From positions 62,001 to 126,000 of the forward strand of contig NZ_MDDR01000006.1 in assembly GCF_001870435.1 (NCBI RefSeq): a DNA stretch of 64,000 bases, read 5' to 3'. Below the pieces are notes generated by a model, which saw nothing but the letters and a program-made list of their open reading frames with translations, made no database searches and had not been told where the DNA came from. The stretch's first letter is position 1, and every line of letters starts with the position of its first letter. The position numbers were made by a program, and so were the translations under genes. The DNA is from Pseudomonas costantinii (lineage in GTDB: Bacteria; Pseudomonadota; Gammaproteobacteria; Pseudomonadales; Pseudomonadaceae). Positions 63,526 through 64,000 of the stretch are shown here, in pieces.

Positions 63526-64000
63526 GACAAAACTCCTGCGTTCAATACATCGGCCGCGCGCTTCAGCAGTTTTTTCACCGGGGCGGCAAGGCCCAGGCGC
63601 GGCGGGGTGGCGAGGTTATACCAGAGCCAGTCGGCCTCGGCCACGTGATGGGCGGATTCCTCGACGTGCACCAGCCAGGGTTCGATAGCCAGTTGGAAGT
63701 GGCTGAAGGTGTGGATCAGCCCAGGCAGTTCCTGGTGCTTGCCCAGTTCCAGCGCGTGCTGGTCGGCCAAGTGTTCCAGGTCTTGCAGGTCGTCCAGTTC
63801 CGGCAGGCTCCACAAACCGCCCCACAGGCCCGTAGAAGGGCGGCGATAAAGCAGAATTTCGCCCTCTGCATTGGCCAGCAGCGGCATCAGCGTGCGCTTC
63901 TGCGGGATGGTTTTACGCGGCTTGGGGATCGGGTAGCGCGTCTCCAGGCCGAGCATATGGGCTTCGCAGCCTTTTTCCAGTGGGCACAGCAGGCAGCTGG
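63522..64000 (-). CDS. mutY: A/G-specific adenine glycosylase MutY, C-terminal part (cut by window end)
   Basis: The frame is open through the window edge, so only about the C-terminal 158 residues are visible. Near the edge is [10 protein letters not shown], the last cysteines of the 4Fe-4S cluster loop. Downstream is the Nudix-like 8-oxoguanine recognition domain ([20 protein letters not shown], 20, and [17 protein letters not shown]) that lets MutY find A opposite 8-oxoG. It removes the misplaced adenine. It is cotranscribed with yggX. Confidence 0.95.
   Translation of the reverse strand, partial: SCLLCPLEKGCEAHMLGLETRYPIPKPRKTIPQKRTLMPLLANAEGEILLYRRPSTGLWGGLWSLPELDDLQDLEHLADQHALELGKHQELPGLIHTFSHFQLAIEPWLVHVEESAHHVAEADWLWYNLATPPRLGLAAPVKKLLKRAADVLNAGVLS

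Overview
The window is chromosomal DNA from a Pseudomonas of the P. fluorescens group. The evidence is high GC with strong GC3 bias, several families of palindromic REP/REPIN repeats typical of fluorescent pseudomonads, and gene content and order that, from memory, follow the P. aeruginosa PAO1 segment from gshA (PA5203) to mutY (PA5147), with insertions and losses. Most genes are core housekeeping or transport genes. The accessory content lies in small islets between them. There is no prophage, IS element or CRISPR array.

Layout. 1-271: end of an aldo/keto reductase gene. 392-3848: taurine operon tauABCD (minus strand). 4025-8542: gshA, a hotdog thioesterase and tex. 8898-11069: ompR/envZ-type two-component system (amgRS orthologue). 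11132-15954: rimK, rimB, hslR, hslO, pckA. 16012-18566: a DMT transporter, then an islet of two tandem DUF1493 paralogues and a glycine-rich protein. 18862-20228: a small orphan gene with a long structured leader, and a Fic toxin with its short antitoxin. 20404-24818: a YfaP/TPR secreted protein, a RecQ-like helicase, a thioesterase and a glycine-zipper protein. 25019-32538: an FdhF/YdeP-type molybdoenzyme with fdhD and a LysR regulator, then kbp/lysM, yrfG, nudE, cysQ and a thioesterase. 32565-36899: dctBD and a stand-alone rmlB. 37051-41182: a 967-residue kinase/lyase fusion and aguA. 41692-45476: a Fur-box-linked TonB siderophore receptor and an OprD-family porin. 45550-49308: M48 protease, AraC regulator and a membrane protein. 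49356-51260: a DUF3077 remnant, tRNA-Thr and an orphan bcsQ preceded by a perfect FleQ box. 51502-55662: a methyltransferase and a polar amino acid ABC operon. 56218-62970: a gabP-like permease with a sigma-54 promoter, an alpha/beta hydrolase, a bile-acid/arsenite-type transporter, an ArnT-like glycosyltransferase and a methyltransferase. 63074-64000: tRNA-Phe, yggX and the 3' part of mutY.

How genes work together. tauABC imports taurine and TauD releases sulfite from it. AmgRS-type signalling, RimBK ribosome modification and Hsp33/HslR form a stress and translation cluster. DctB/DctD would activate sigma-54-dependent C4-dicarboxylate transport encoded elsewhere. FdhD matures the adjacent molybdoenzyme, with the LysR gene as a candidate regulator. 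NudE and CysQ are co-transcribed nucleotide-cleaning enzymes.

Most interesting items: the orphan bcsQ with a FleQ box and no cellulose synthase genes; the duplicated DUF1493 genes, in which one copy carries a one-base deletion just before its domain; the kinase/M23-like/class III aminotransferase fusion; two candidate small RNAs or attenuators; and a 270-nt structured leader in front of an unknown small gene. Start codons were re-chosen from Shine-Dalgarno position and family N-termini, including TTG starts for tauA, gshA and rimB. Everything was read by eye with no database search, so family names rest on recognised motifs and synteny from memory.
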